A DNA stretch of 64,000 nt from DASRDR01 sp963812945 [NCBI: uncultured Candidatus Rokubacteria bacterium] (GCA_963812945.1 CAWEXD010000008.1:3844001-3908000), one strand, 5' to 3'. Counted from the first letter of the stretch, positions 8,741 through 18,170 are shown. The notes: generated by a model from the sequence alone, not told the origin. Made by a program: numbers and translations.

Positions 8741-10396
8741 TCAGGACGCCGCCGTCCGGCTCGGGCGGTGGCGCAGGAGGACGTGGCGGATCTTGCCGGT
8801 GTCGCCGGCCACGGGCGCCCGCCGCTCGACCTGCAGCACCCCCGCGCGCCAGGTCATCTCCGCGATCCGCTCGACCCCGCTCCCTCCCCCGACGCCCCCC
8901 AGGAAGGCCTCCCGCGCCACGTTCGGATCCAGCCCCCCGAGCCGCGGGTGGACGAGCAGGCGCAGGACGGCGCGGCCGTCCGGCCCCTCGTCCTCGACCA
9001 CCTGGTAGTCGGTTGGGCCGCCCCCACAGCGCCGCGGAAGCACGTCCTCGAGCACGCGCACGACGTCGGCGTCCAGCACGCTCATGCCCCCGGCGGTGAT
9101 CTTGGCGTGACTGCGCACCTGGGACAGGGTCACGGACCACCCCGCGCCGGTGAGAGGGCAGCGGCATCTTGCCGGCGTGACGACCGCCTCGTCGCCGATC
9201 GAGACGTTCACGAGGACGAAGGGCGCCGTCTCGCGCAGGGACGTATAGAGCAGGGCGCGCGGCGGCAGCGGGATGGCCGGCGAATCCGGCTGGACCACCG
9301 CGAGCAGATCCAGGAGGGGGTGGAGATCCGCCGTCTGTCCAGGGGCCAGACAGCCGTAGGCGATGGGGCCGCCGCACTCGCTGCTGCCATAGGCGCCGGC
9401 GGCGTCCGCGCCCACCGCCGCGATCGCCGAGAGCCGCCGCGGAGTGATCGGCTCGCCGGTCAACCAGAACCGCGCGCCCGCGAGCGGGAGTCCCGCCTCG
9501 GCGGCCGCCTCGCAGAGGCGGACGGCCGAGCTCGGGAAGGTGAAGAGGTGCGGCACCTCACCCGCGGCCAGGACCTCCGCCATCCAGCGCGCGACCGGCA
9601 GCGGCCGCTCGACGGAGGCGTGCACCGGACCGGGGAGCGGCCGGCGGGCGGCGAGACTCCCCCACCGGAGCGCCCGCGCGCTCCAGCGGTAGCGGGGGTG
9701 CAGCGCCGCCGCGGCCGGGTCGATCTGCGAGAACCAGCGGACCGGTGGGGCCCCGGCGGCGGCGAGCCGGAGCAGCACGCGCATCGCGAAGCCCCCCGGC
9801 ACTCCCCAGAGTGCGTGCCGCCACGCGAGCCCCCGGCGCGCAGCGAGGAAGACAGCGACGTCCTCCGCGTGGTCCCGCACGAAGGCGAGGTCCATGCCGA
9901 CCGTCGTGCGGGGCCCGCGGCTGCCGCTGCTCTGGGAGAGGACGTGGACGCTGGAGAGAGGGTTCCGCAGGGCGGCCGGGTCCACGTCGAAGCGGGTCGT
10001 CCCGCGCACGACGGACTGGCGGCCCTTGAACTCCTCGATGGTGAGGTAGACGCCCTGGCCGCACAGTTGCCGCAAGGCGCCCTCGAGCCCCTCGCGCTCG
10101 ACCAGCCCTGTCAGATCGCCGTACTCGCAGCCGGCCGCCCGCAGGAGGCGGAGATAGGGGCTGGCCGGGCAGTCGAAGACCGCCGCGCTCATCAGCGCCA
10201 GGAAGTCGGCGGCCCGTCGCCCGAGGCGGGCGGCCACGACGGTACGCGCCCTCTCCGGCGAGGTCCGCCACCGCAGGAAGGCGGGCAGGCCCACGAGGAG
10301 CCGGACGGCGGCGCGCACGTCCTCTCTGGACAGCCGCGGCGCGCTGGTCTCGGCGGGGCCGGGCGCTCCCTTTTCGCTCGCGCCCGGCGACGTCAT
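8741..10396 (-). CDS. PaaK-like adenylate-forming enzyme (paralog A)
   Basis: Acyl-adenylate-forming protein of 551 aa, related to phenylacetate-CoA ligase/CapK. It keeps the phosphate loop SSGSRGPRT (156-164) and an adenine-site motif YGSSECGG (336-343), so ATP-dependent activation of a carboxylate is plausible. It shares architecture and phrases (AGCEYGDL, GQGVYLT, FPSSAVRLC, LTGEPIT, CGGGPTDYQVV) with the protein at 12957-14570, so the two are ancient duplicates. It is last in a minus-strand series after an NMT1-type binding protein and another PaaK-like gene. The acyl substrate is unknown. Confidence 0.75.
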   Translation of the reverse strand: MTSPGASEKGAPGPAETSAPRLSREDVRAAVRLLVGLPAFLRWRTSPERARTVVAARLGRRAADFLALMSAAVFDCPASPYLRLLRAAGCEYGDLTGLVEREGLEGALRQLCGQGVYLTIEEFKGRQSVVRGTTRFDVDPAALRNPLSSVHVLSQSSGSRGPRTTVGMDLAFVRDHAEDVAVFLAARRGLAWRHALWGVPGGFAMRVLLRLAAAGAPPVRWFSQIDPAAAALHPRYRWSARALRWGSLAARRPLPGPVHASVERPLPVARWMAEVLAAGEVPHLFTFPSSAVRLCEAAAEAGLPLAGARFWLTGEPITPRRLSAIAAVGADAAGAYGSSECGGPIAYGCLAPGQTADLHPLLDLLAVVQPDSPAIPLPPRALLYTSLRETAPFVLVNVSIGDEAVVTPARCRCPLTGAGWSVTLSQVRSHAKITAGGMSVLDADVVRVLEDVLPRRCGGGPTDYQVVEDEGPDGRAVLRLLVHPRLGGLDPNVAREAFLGGVGGGSGVERIAEMTWRAGVLQVERRAPVAGDTGKIRHVLLRHRPSRTAAS

Positions 10397-10409
10397 CGGG
10401 ACGGCACGG

Positions 10410-11417
10410 TCACGGGAGAAACTCGTTCGTGTAGAAGGCCGTGGCCGGCTCCGTCCCTTCGAGGCCGCGGTGCCGTCTCAGCAGATCGAGCGTCGCCTGC
10501 CAGTCCTCGGGCGGCCCGTACCCGATCCGCCGGCGCGCGTTGGCCGGGCTGAAGAGGAACGACAGGTCCACCGTGAGCTGGTGTCGGGCCGCCTCGGCGT
10601 CGACCAGCGGAGCCAGTCTGACGAGCGCGCGGATGGCCGCCTCTGGCTCCCGGGAGGCCTCTTCGAAGCCGCGGAGGGAGGCGGCCACCAGCCGCCGCAC
10701 GAGGTCCGGGCGGTCCCGGATGGTGTCAGCGTGGGTGATGATGGTGAACCCCACCGCGGGCGCTCCGAGCTCGGCGAACGTGAGGACGCGGGTCCGGAAG
10801 CCTCGGAGCCCAAGCGTGACCGGCAGGTCCGCGGCGCTGCCGAGGACGGCGTCCACGCGCCGTTCGGTGAGCGCCGGCCCCTTGGCCCTCGGGTCCATCT
10901 GGACGAGCTGGATCCGATCCGGCTGGAGACCGCTGGCTGCCACCACCGCCGGCCAGACCTGGGTGTGGCCGTCTCCCGGCGTGATCCCGAGGCGCCGGCC
11001 CTCCAGATCCCGTGCCGTCCGGATCCCGGTCTCCTCGAGGGTGACGATGGCGAACGAGGATCCATTGATGGGCGTCGCGACGGCCCGCACGGGCACGCCG
11101 CGGGCCGCGTTGAGCATCACGGTGAACCCGTCGGCGAAGCCGAACGTGTCGGCCTTCGTGCCGACGAGCTGCACGGTGGTCGCCGAGCCCCGTCCCTCCA
11201 GCAGCTCCACGTCGAGTCCGGCCTGCGCGAAGTACCCCCGCTCCAGCGCGAGGGCGTACGGCGCCTGGATCCCGCGCCAGTACCAGTTCATGCGGAAGCT
11301 CACGCGGTCCGCCGCCAGCCCCGCCGCGGGCAGCCCGGCCACGACGATCAGGATGACGGCCAGCCGCATCATCATGAATCCGAGCGCCCGATGCCCAGGC
11401 AGTGTCACCACCAGCAT
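10410..11417 (-). CDS. NMT1/SsuA-type ABC transporter substrate-binding protein
   Basis: Periplasmic binding protein, 335 aa. Signal peptide LAVILIVVAGLPAAGLAA, then NWYWRGIQAPYALALERGYFAQAGLDVEL, the opening of the NMT1/THI5/nitrate-sulfonate-taurine-type family. No permease or ATPase lies nearby, so it is an orphan whose partner is elsewhere, or it acts as an extracytoplasmic sensor or scavenger. The ATG at 11417 abuts the preceding stop (TGAATG), which suggests coupling; the MMM cluster 14 codons later is an alternative start with a more usual signal peptide. Ligands of this family include pyrimidines, sulfonates and aromatic acids. Confidence 0.8.
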   Translation of the reverse strand: MLVVTLPGHRALGFMMMRLAVILIVVAGLPAAGLAADRVSFRMNWYWRGIQAPYALALERGYFAQAGLDVELLEGRGSATTVQLVGTKADTFGFADGFTVMLNAARGVPVRAVATPINGSSFAIVTLEETGIRTARDLEGRRLGITPGDGHTQVWPAVVAASGLQPDRIQLVQMDPRAKGPALTERRVDAVLGSAADLPVTLGLRGFRTRVLTFAELGAPAVGFTIITHADTIRDRPDLVRRLVAASLRGFEEASREPEAAIRALVRLAPLVDAEAARHQLTVDLSFLFSPANARRRIGYGPPEDWQATLDLLRRHRGLEGTEPATAFYTNEFLP

Positions 11418-12872
11418 TCAGGCGAGTCCGGCCGCCTTGACGACGGATCGCTTTCCCGAAGGTCCGGCCTCGATCTCGTCCACTTCCGCCACCTCGACCG
11501 CCATCCCGGGCCCGAGGAGCTCCTCGAACCCCCGGCGAAGCCGCTCGGCGTCGTGCGCCGTGAGCCGCGGGGTGGCCACCAGGTTGATCCGCAGGCGGTC
11601 GACCGCTGTCTGCGCGATCTGGTACTCCCGGAGCGCGCCGACATCGCATGCCGACAGCAGGCACGTTTCGAGCGTCAGGGCCGAGATTCGGTCGCCGGAG
11701 GGCAGCCGGACGGTGTCGGCCTCACGTCCCTCCACCGCGGCGAGGACGGGCAGCCCCCGGCCGCAGGGACAGGCCGAGCCGGCGACGGCGACGTCGCCCA
11801 CGTCGTAGTTGATCAGCGGCATCACCCGGTTCTCCAGATCGGTCAGGAGCACGCGGCCCCGCTCGCCCGGCGCCGCTGGGTGGCCATCCCCCCGCGCCAC
11901 GTGGACGATGACCCGGTCCCCCAGGAGGTGCAGCCCGCCCGCCCCGTCGGGACAGCTCTGCGCGATGTGCGCCATCTCGTTGCAGGTATACCGGTCAACC
12001 ACCGGCGCGCGAAAGGCCTCCGCGATCGTCGCACGCCGGACGCCGGTGAGGGACTCGCTGCCGGTGATGACCACCTTCGGGTCCGTGGGCAATCGGATAC
12101 CCGCTCTGAGGAACCGGTCGCCCAGGAGGGCGAGGATGGAGGGCAGCCCCTTCAGGTACCATGTCCGCCGCCCCGCAGTCGAACGCACGAGACGCAGCAG
12201 GTCCTCTGGCGCGGGCCGCGCCACCTGCAGGTGGCCCGACCGGCGGCCCAACAGCACGCGGCGACCGAGTCGGTCGAGGCGACCCGGGCGCGGGTAATTC
12301 AAGTCCGCGGGGCGGAAGGGGTTGCTGACACTGACCTCGGCGTCCCACACCCCGACCCCGGCCCACTCCTGGCCGAGCATGAAGGACGCCAGCCGGGTGT
12401 CTTCCGACGCCAGGTCGAGACGGAGCCGGAACGGTACCCCGCTCGATCCCGACGTGAGCATGTCCCAGCCACGCCGGGCAGGCGCGTTGTCCGCCGTCGT
12501 CTGGTCGAAGCCGGCCGCCTGGAGCGCCCCCCGCGTGGTCACCGGTATCCGGGCGAGGTCCGACAGGTTTCGCACGGCTTCCGGCTGGATGCCGGCGTCT
12601 CCCAGGAGCCGCCGGTAGTAGGGAACGTGGCGGACCGCGTGAGCCAGGAGCTCGCGCAGCCGTGCGGCGGCGGCCGCCTCGACCTCGTCCGCGGACCGCC
12701 ACTGGTGCTCGCGGAGCTGCTGGAGCCGTGCCCACACTCGCCGCCCCCGTACGCGGTCGAGCAGCGGGAGGACGCGGGGGACGAACCAGGCATACGCGGC
12801 CGCGCGCCCGCTGACGCGGGCCGGGGCGCCGGACACGCTCGGGGGGCGGTCGGTCGCCCTGATGATGCCCAC
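11418..12872 (-). CDS. PaaK/CapK-like ligase (phenylacetate-CoA ligase/F390 synthetase family)
   Basis: Adenylate-forming protein of about 484 aa with phosphate loop TSGSSGVPF (~140-148), KGLPSILALLGD, VITGSESLT, the adenine-site segment YTCNEMAHIAQSCPDG, and the zinc-associated CPCGRGLPVL common in CapK/F390-synthetase-like proteins. Such proteins often sit in capsule, exopolysaccharide or natural-product loci, where they activate a carboxylic acid. The start is uncertain: GTG at 12872 is used, and a second GTG lies four codons upstream. It is head of the minus-strand unit and divergent from the second PaaK-like paralog across ~85 bp. Confidence 0.78.
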   Translation of the reverse strand: MGIIRATDRPPSVSGAPARVSGRAAAYAWFVPRVLPLLDRVRGRRVWARLQQLREHQWRSADEVEAAAAARLRELLAHAVRHVPYYRRLLGDAGIQPEAVRNLSDLARIPVTTRGALQAAGFDQTTADNAPARRGWDMLTSGSSGVPFRLRLDLASEDTRLASFMLGQEWAGVGVWDAEVSVSNPFRPADLNYPRPGRLDRLGRRVLLGRRSGHLQVARPAPEDLLRLVRSTAGRRTWYLKGLPSILALLGDRFLRAGIRLPTDPKVVITGSESLTGVRRATIAEAFRAPVVDRYTCNEMAHIAQSCPDGAGGLHLLGDRVIVHVARGDGHPAAPGERGRVLLTDLENRVMPLINYDVGDVAVAGSACPCGRGLPVLAAVEGREADTVRLPSGDRISALTLETCLLSACDVGALREYQIAQTAVDRLRINLVATPRLTAHDAERLRRGFEELLGPGMAVEVAEVDEIEAGPSGKRSVVKAAGLA

Positions 12873-12956
12873 CGCAAGGGATGATACTGCACTCGGGCCG
12901 GAGGCCGGAAGCTGACGGATAGGCCGGGTAGGCCAAGCGTATGATTGCGGTGAGTC

Positions 12957-14570
12957 ATGTCCCGCGTGGCCGGACGAATCGCGGAGTGGGCTGACGGCAC
13001 GCGGCGCGGGGCGGCCTTCGTGGACGGCCTCTTCCACCACCTCCGCCGGCCGCTGACGCTCGAGCAGGCGCGGACCGCCCTCGCGGCCCGCCGCGTCCGC
13101 CGCGACGCCGACCTCCTGGCCGTCGCGCGCCAGGCGATCTTCAGGAACCCGCGGAGCCCGTACCGCTTCCTGCTTCGCCACGCCGGGTGCGAGTACGGCG
13201 ACCTCGAGCGGCTGGTGCGGACCGAGGGCGTGGAAGGCACCCTCCAGGCGCTGTTCCGCCAGGGCGTCTACCTGACGGCGGCCCAGGTCAAGGGGCATGA
13301 GCCCGTGGTCCGAGGCCCCGAGCGCATCACCGTCGGCCTGCCGAAGCTGCGCAGCCCCAGCTGGCGCGTCCCCGGCCCCCTGCTCGGCCCGGAGGACCGG
13401 GCGGGCCGGCGTGTATCGATCTACCGGGCGCTCGTCCAGGACGTCGTGATCAACGCGCGCCTGGCCCTCGACGCGCGCGGGGGCACGACGTGGCGCCACG
13501 CGGTGTGGGGGTACCCCAACGACGCGTGGCTGCTCTGGCTGGTGCGATTCTGGGGACCGGGCGTCCGGCCAGCCCGGTGGTTCAGCCGGCTCGATCCGCG
13601 CGCCAGCCCGGTCGCCATCGAGCGCTGGGTGACACGGGTACTGCCGTCCATGACGCGCTGGGCCGGAGTCCCCTTGCCGCCGATCGAGCACGCCCCGCTC
13701 TCCGCCCCGCAGGCCATCGTGAGCTGGCTCGGCACCGAGCTCGGCGCGGGCCAGCGGCCGCACCTCGTCGCCGCGCCGAGCTCGGCGGTTCACCTGTGCC
13801 GCATGGCGCGGGCCCAGGGGCTCGAGCTGCATGGCGTGGAGTTCACCCTGACCGGCGAGCCGATCACGGCGGCCCGCGACGCGGCGATCCGCTCGACGGG
13901 CGCGGGCCTCACGACCAGCTATGGCGCCAAGGAGTCGGGGATCATGGGCTACGGCTGTCTCCGCCCGGCGGAGGTCGACGAGCTCCACTGCTACGACGAC
14001 TCGCACGTCTTCGTCCAGCCGGGCCCCGGGGGGGCGGTGGCGGGCCTGCCTCCCGACGCGCTCCTGGTCACCTGCCTGCGCCCCTCGTGGCCCTACGTGG
14101 CCCTCAACCTCTCGCTGGGCGACCGCGGGACCCTGACCCGCCGCGCCTGCGGGTGCCCGATGGAGAGCCTCGGCTGGACGGAGCACCTGCACACGGTGCG
14201 AAGCTTCGAGAAGCTGAAGGTGGGCGGGGTCCTCTTTCTGGAGCGCGAGCTCACGGGACTCATCGACGAGGTCCTCCCCGCGCGCTTCGGCGGGGCGCCG
14301 ACCGACTACCAGCTCGTCGTCGACGACGAGGTGGTCGACGGCGCGCTCCGGCTCAAGCTCCTGGTCCACCCGGCCGTCGGCCCGCTCGACGAGCCCACCG
14401 TCAGGGCGCAGGTCCTCGCCAGCTTCGCCGAGGCGGGCGTCCCGGTCGCCGCCCTCTGGCGAGAGCCGCGGTGGCTCACCGTCGAGCGCGCCGCGCCGCT
14501 CAGCACGGACCGCGGCAAGATCCTGCACGTGCACCGCGTCGAGCGCGGCCCTGAGGGTCATCGCCGGTGA
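12957..14570 (+). CDS. PaaK-like protein with degenerate ATP loop (paralog B)
   Basis: 537-aa paralog of the 8741-10396 protein, with the same block order (AGCEYGDL, RQGVYLT, APSSAVHLC, LTGEPITAARD, FGGAPTDYQLV). Where paralog A has SSGSRGPRT it has LLGPEDRAGRR (~142-152), and YGSSECGG becomes YGAKESGI. The residues that clamp ATP phosphates are therefore missing, while GKILHV near the C-terminus is retained. It may bind an acyl or carrier partner without catalysis, or form a complex with paralog A. Divergent from the CapK-like gene; a glycosyltransferase follows 66 bp downstream. Confidence 0.72.
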   Translation: MSRVAGRIAEWADGTRRGAAFVDGLFHHLRRPLTLEQARTALAARRVRRDADLLAVARQAIFRNPRSPYRFLLRHAGCEYGDLERLVRTEGVEGTLQALFRQGVYLTAAQVKGHEPVVRGPERITVGLPKLRSPSWRVPGPLLGPEDRAGRRVSIYRALVQDVVINARLALDARGGTTWRHAVWGYPNDAWLLWLVRFWGPGVRPARWFSRLDPRASPVAIERWVTRVLPSMTRWAGVPLPPIEHAPLSAPQAIVSWLGTELGAGQRPHLVAAPSSAVHLCRMARAQGLELHGVEFTLTGEPITAARDAAIRSTGAGLTTSYGAKESGIMGYGCLRPAEVDELHCYDDSHVFVQPGPGGAVAGLPPDALLVTCLRPSWPYVALNLSLGDRGTLTRRACGCPMESLGWTEHLHTVRSFEKLKVGGVLFLERELTGLIDEVLPARFGGAPTDYQLVVDDEVVDGALRLKLLVHPAVGPLDEPTVRAQVLASFAEAGVPVAALWREPRWLTVERAAPLSTDRGKILHVHRVERGPEGHRR

Positions 14571-14636
14571 GATAGCTCCACGGGCGAGCGTTTCCCTTGA
14601 CACCGACGGGAACGCCCCTTAGAAGGGGTCCACGCT

Positions 14637-15866
14637 ATGCGGGTCGTCATGGTCGCGCGACTGCCCAAGCCGGTCGGCGGCGCCGAGGTCTTCGCGAAGG
14701 GCCTGGCCGCCGGATTGTCCGACCTCGGCGTCCGCGTCGCGGTCGTCACCCACCGGGCCCTTCGGGCGCGGTCTCTCGACGGAGCTGGCGACCGGATCTT
14801 CCGGTACCGCGCGCAGGACCACCCGGGCCTGCTGGACCGAGGCGTTCGCATCCATCCGGTCCTCCACTACGAGCGCACCGCGCGCGGGGTCACCGTCCAC
14901 GGCGTCGATCCTGGAAGGTCGGCGACCGATCAGCTACGAGCCGTCCTCGGGCAGGAGCGACCGGACCTGCTCCACAGCCACTGGCATTCCCTCCTGCCGG
15001 AGGTGACCGAGGCCGCCGACGCCGTTGGCATCCCCTGCGTCCACACCATCCACGGCATGGTGAGCCTGACCCGCGCGACACGCCGGGAGCTAGACCCGGA
15101 CCAAGCGCTGCGCCTGATCCGCCAGAAAGTGCACGCGATCGCCGTGAGCCGCGACGTCCTCGCCCACTGCCGGCGACACGGCCTCACCCGGGTCGCCCTG
15201 GTGCACCCTGGCGTCGACCGCCGTTTCTTCCGGCCGGCGCCGGGCCTCACCCGGCGCGACTTCCTCTACGTGGGCAGGGCGGAGCGATACAAGGGAGCCC
15301 GGGAAGTCTGCGAGGGGTTCCTGGACGTGGCGCCCCAGCTGGACGGGCGGCTCTGGCTCGCCGGTCGGGGGATGACGCGCGACGGCTACGCGACCCACGG
15401 GTGCTTCCTCCCGCCGGGCCGACGGGCCGCGCTGGGCCGGCTGATCGAGGAAGGCCGGGTCCGCTTTCTCGGAGAGCTTCCGGCGCACCGGCTCCGCGCG
15501 CGATATCAACGGTCACGCGCCCTCCTGCTGCCGTCTCTCACCGAGGGATTCCCGCTTGTCATCCTCGAGGCCCTTTCCTGCGGGACGCCGGTCATCGCCT
15601 CCGACGTGGGCTCCATCGCGGACGTCGTCGAGAGCGGCCGCAACGGTATCCTGATCCCCAGGGGGGATTCCCTCTCCCTGGCCCGAGCCCTGCTGGCGTT
15701 GCCCAGCCTGGAAGGGCCCAGGCTCTCCGCGCGCTGTCGCGCCAGCGCCCGGGGCTTTTCGCTCGATCGCGCGGCCGCCCGGCACCTCGAGGTGTACCGG
15801 AAGGTCCTGGCCGCGGCGGGGCGCGCTTGGGACGGGGTAACCAACGGCGCTGGCAAGACGCGGTAG
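14637..15866 (+). CDS. GT4-family glycosyltransferase
   Basis: GT-B retaining glycosyltransferase, 409 aa. N-terminal acceptor domain starts MRVVMVARLPKPVGGAEVFAKGL with the glycine-rich loop; VYVGRAERYKGAREV-type linker (FLYVGRAERYKG) and the nucleotide-sugar site PSLTEGFPLVILEALSCG with the two conserved glutamates, followed by VIASDVG. It should transfer a sugar from an NDP donor on the cytosolic side of the membrane. It lies in the same direction as PaaK-like paralog B and converges on a second GT4 gene. Sugar and acceptor unknown. Confidence 0.85.
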   Translation: MRVVMVARLPKPVGGAEVFAKGLAAGLSDLGVRVAVVTHRALRARSLDGAGDRIFRYRAQDHPGLLDRGVRIHPVLHYERTARGVTVHGVDPGRSATDQLRAVLGQERPDLLHSHWHSLLPEVTEAADAVGIPCVHTIHGMVSLTRATRRELDPDQALRLIRQKVHAIAVSRDVLAHCRRHGLTRVALVHPGVDRRFFRPAPGLTRRDFLYVGRAERYKGAREVCEGFLDVAPQLDGRLWLAGRGMTRDGYATHGCFLPPGRRAALGRLIEEGRVRFLGELPAHRLRARYQRSRALLLPSLTEGFPLVILEALSCGTPVIASDVGSIADVVESGRNGILIPRGDSLSLARALLALPSLEGPRLSARCRASARGFSLDRAAARHLEVYRKVLAAAGRAWDGVTNGAGKTR

Positions 15867-15883
15867 CCCCGGCCTCGCCGCGG

Positions 15884-17086
15884 CTAGCGCTCCCCGCCGA
15901 CGAGTTTCCCGAACAGGGCGCGATACCGACGCGCTGTCTCCACCATCGAGAAGCTCCGCACGCTTTCTCGACAGCGCGTCGCCAGCCCTCCGTCGTCCAG
16001 GTACCGCGCGCGGAGCAAGGCCTCGGCCACCCGCTCGACCGCTCCGGCGGGTGTCACGTATCCGTTCCAGCCGTTCTCCACCACGGCGGGGACCCCACCG
16101 ACGTCGGACGCCACCACCGGCGTCCCGCACGCGAGCGCCTCCAGCACGGAGATGGGAAACCCCTCTGTCAACGAGGGCAGGGCGAACACGCGAGCGCGCT
16201 GATAGTGCGCCACGATCTCGTCGTGCTTGACCTCTCCGAGCAGCTGGACGCGCCCCAGGTCGATGAGACGTGCGAGCTCGGCGCGAGCATCGCTCCGGAG
16301 CCCGAAGCCGGTTCGCTCGAATGAGCCGCGGTCGATCCTCGTGCCGATCAGCAGGAGGGGATCGTCGACCAGCTCAGTCTCGACGGTGACATAGGCCTCG
16401 CAGACCTCCCGCAGTCCCTTGAAGCCCACCGTTCTCCCCACGTACAGGACGCCCCGGCGCGGGACTCCGGGAGCAAGCCGGAACGCATCGAGGTTCACGC
16501 CGTTGGGAATGACCGACACGTTCGCGAGCCCCTGGTCGCGACAGTACGCGAGCATCTCGTCGCTGACCACGACCGCGTGGGCGCTCCGGTGAATCAGCTC
16601 GACCACCTCGCCCGGCGACAGCCCGCGCAGGCCGAGCGCCCCGTGACGGTCCAGCAGACTGGTCATGTTTTGCAGGGTCAACACGAACGGGATGCCCGCG
16701 GCGTGGGCGGCCCGGACCGCCTCGCGCGACAGCCCGGTCGCGTACTGGCAACTGACCAGGTCCGGGCGCTCGGCCTCCAGCACCTCGACGAGGCGGCGAT
16801 ACAGGTCACCGTCGATTTCGTCGAGAGCCCGTCGCTCGAGCCGACTCGACAGCGGATAGTCGTAGGTCGCCTGGACGGCCACTCCCTGGTCGAGCAGGTC
16901 GGCGTGGGCCGCCGGGTCGTAGGCATACGGGACGCTCTCCCGATGGAACACCTCCCACTCGTAGCTGCGCTGCGTGAGCACCGTCTGACGAACGCCCTCC
17001 CGCGCCAAGGCGTGGACCAGCTCCTTCAGGAAGACCGACACCCCACCGAACGGCGGGGGAAGGGGCGTGATCACGACGAGCTTCAC
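15884..17086 (-). CDS. GT4-family glycosyltransferase
   Basis: 400-aa GT-B glycosyltransferase. MKLVVITPLPPPFGGVSVFLKEL opens the acceptor domain, LYVGRTVGFKGLREV leads the donor domain, and PSLTEGFPISVLEALACG with VVASDVGG forms the nucleotide-sugar site. It resembles the convergent 14637-15866 protein in length and motif layout, so the pair probably add successive sugars to one product. It lies 31 bp downstream of the APH-like kinase and is likely cotranscribed with it. Confidence 0.85.
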   Translation of the reverse strand: MKLVVITPLPPPFGGVSVFLKELVHALAREGVRQTVLTQRSYEWEVFHRESVPYAYDPAAHADLLDQGVAVQATYDYPLSSRLERRALDEIDGDLYRRLVEVLEAERPDLVSCQYATGLSREAVRAAHAAGIPFVLTLQNMTSLLDRHGALGLRGLSPGEVVELIHRSAHAVVVSDEMLAYCRDQGLANVSVIPNGVNLDAFRLAPGVPRRGVLYVGRTVGFKGLREVCEAYVTVETELVDDPLLLIGTRIDRGSFERTGFGLRSDARAELARLIDLGRVQLLGEVKHDEIVAHYQRARVFALPSLTEGFPISVLEALACGTPVVASDVGGVPAVVENGWNGYVTPAGAVERVAEALLRARYLDDGGLATRCRESVRSFSMVETARRYRALFGKLVGGER

Positions 17087-17117
17087 GCGCGGGGGCCTTG
17101 CGGCAGGCCGGTCGAGG

Positions 17118-18170
17118 TCAGGAGGCCAGACCCCTGCCCTCGGCCTCGTGCCACTCGAACGGAGCAGTGAACTCCTTCAGGATGAACTCGGTCCGCCGGT
17201 GCAAGGGGACCTTCGGAGCGTTCTCGAGGCGCATGCTCACCCATCGGGCGAGGATTGCGAAGGGCACGGCACGTCGCTCGGCCCGGGACAGGGGCACCTG
17301 CCGGCTGTACGCCTCGATGAACTCCGCCATCTGACCGGTGTCGAGCCGTGGGCAGCTCGTCAGGCTCCAGATGTCCGACGGGTCCAGCCCCACCGGCCAT
17401 TCCGCGCCGAAGAACAGCGCCCCGTCGGCGACGTCCCGGATCCTCGTGTCCCTCCAGGCCCAGTCGAAGTCGAAGAGGCCGAGGATCTTCCCGGACGGAG
17501 CGAAGAGCACGTTGGCGCTCGTGAAGTCCCCGTGGATCGTGTGGAGGGGCAGCCCCGCCAGGATCGGTCCGTAGGACGAGGCCAACCAGCGGACGAGCCC
17601 TAGCGCCCGGTCGAGCCGCTGGATCGCGACGCGGTCCCGCTCGCCGGCCCGGACGTGCCCGAGGACCTGCGCCTGGACCGCTGGGTCGTCGAAGTGAGCG
17701 CTGCCCGGGCCCGGCCACGCGTGAAGGGCAAACTGGGGCACGACGCGCTCGCAGCGCCCGGGATACGTCGCCGCGAGCGCGTGAAAGCGGGCCAGGAGCG
17801 TTGCCACGGCGCCCCTGACCCCGGCGCGCCGTCGTGGCTGCAGCAGCTCACCGTCCACCCAGCGGTACACCTCGTAGACCTCGCCGCCGAGACGAACGTG
17901 GTCATGGCCCGACGCCGAGCGAACCGGGCTCTCGGTGGGGAACCCCCGTTCCGCGAGGAAGTGGCGCAGGCCGAGATCGAAGCGCGTCCGCTCCTCCGTG
18001 GCCGTACGCCTCCCTCGCCGCCGTACGAAGTAGCACGCTGGCGGCACCGTGACCTTCCAGGTGCCCCCGGCGGTCCCACCCGCGGGGAGGACCTCGGCCG
18101 GCTGGAGGTCGTAGCGCGCCAACACCGGCGCCAGGGCCGCCGCCGCTCGACTCCGGGTAGCCGTCGACAC
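17118..18170 (-). CDS. APH-family phosphotransferase (homoserine-kinase-II-like)
   Basis: Protein-kinase-like small-molecule kinase, 350 aa. The catalytic loop is HGDFTSANVLF and the metal site is LFDFDWAWRD; PPACYFVRRRGRRTATEE carries the ATP-side segment. Family members phosphorylate aminoglycosides, homoserine, choline or sugars, and in glycoconjugate loci often a sugar or lipid head group. Start is GTG at 18170. It heads a minus-strand pair with a GT4 enzyme. Antibiotic resistance is possible but is not favoured by the context. Confidence 0.78.
   Translation of the reverse strand: MSTATRSRAAAALAPVLARYDLQPAEVLPAGGTAGGTWKVTVPPACYFVRRRGRRTATEERTRFDLGLRHFLAERGFPTESPVRSASGHDHVRLGGEVYEVYRWVDGELLQPRRRAGVRGAVATLLARFHALAATYPGRCERVVPQFALHAWPGPGSAHFDDPAVQAQVLGHVRAGERDRVAIQRLDRALGLVRWLASSYGPILAGLPLHTIHGDFTSANVLFAPSGKILGLFDFDWAWRDTRIRDVADGALFFGAEWPVGLDPSDIWSLTSCPRLDTGQMAEFIEAYSRQVPLSRAERRAVPFAILARWVSMRLENAPKVPLHRRTEFILKEFTAPFEWHEAEGRGLAS

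Noticed and set aside
12957-14603. Long minus-strand extension of the CapK-like gene beyond 12872
   Set aside because: It is antisense to PaaK-like paralog B and shows only Arg/Pro/Gly-rich shadow sequence.
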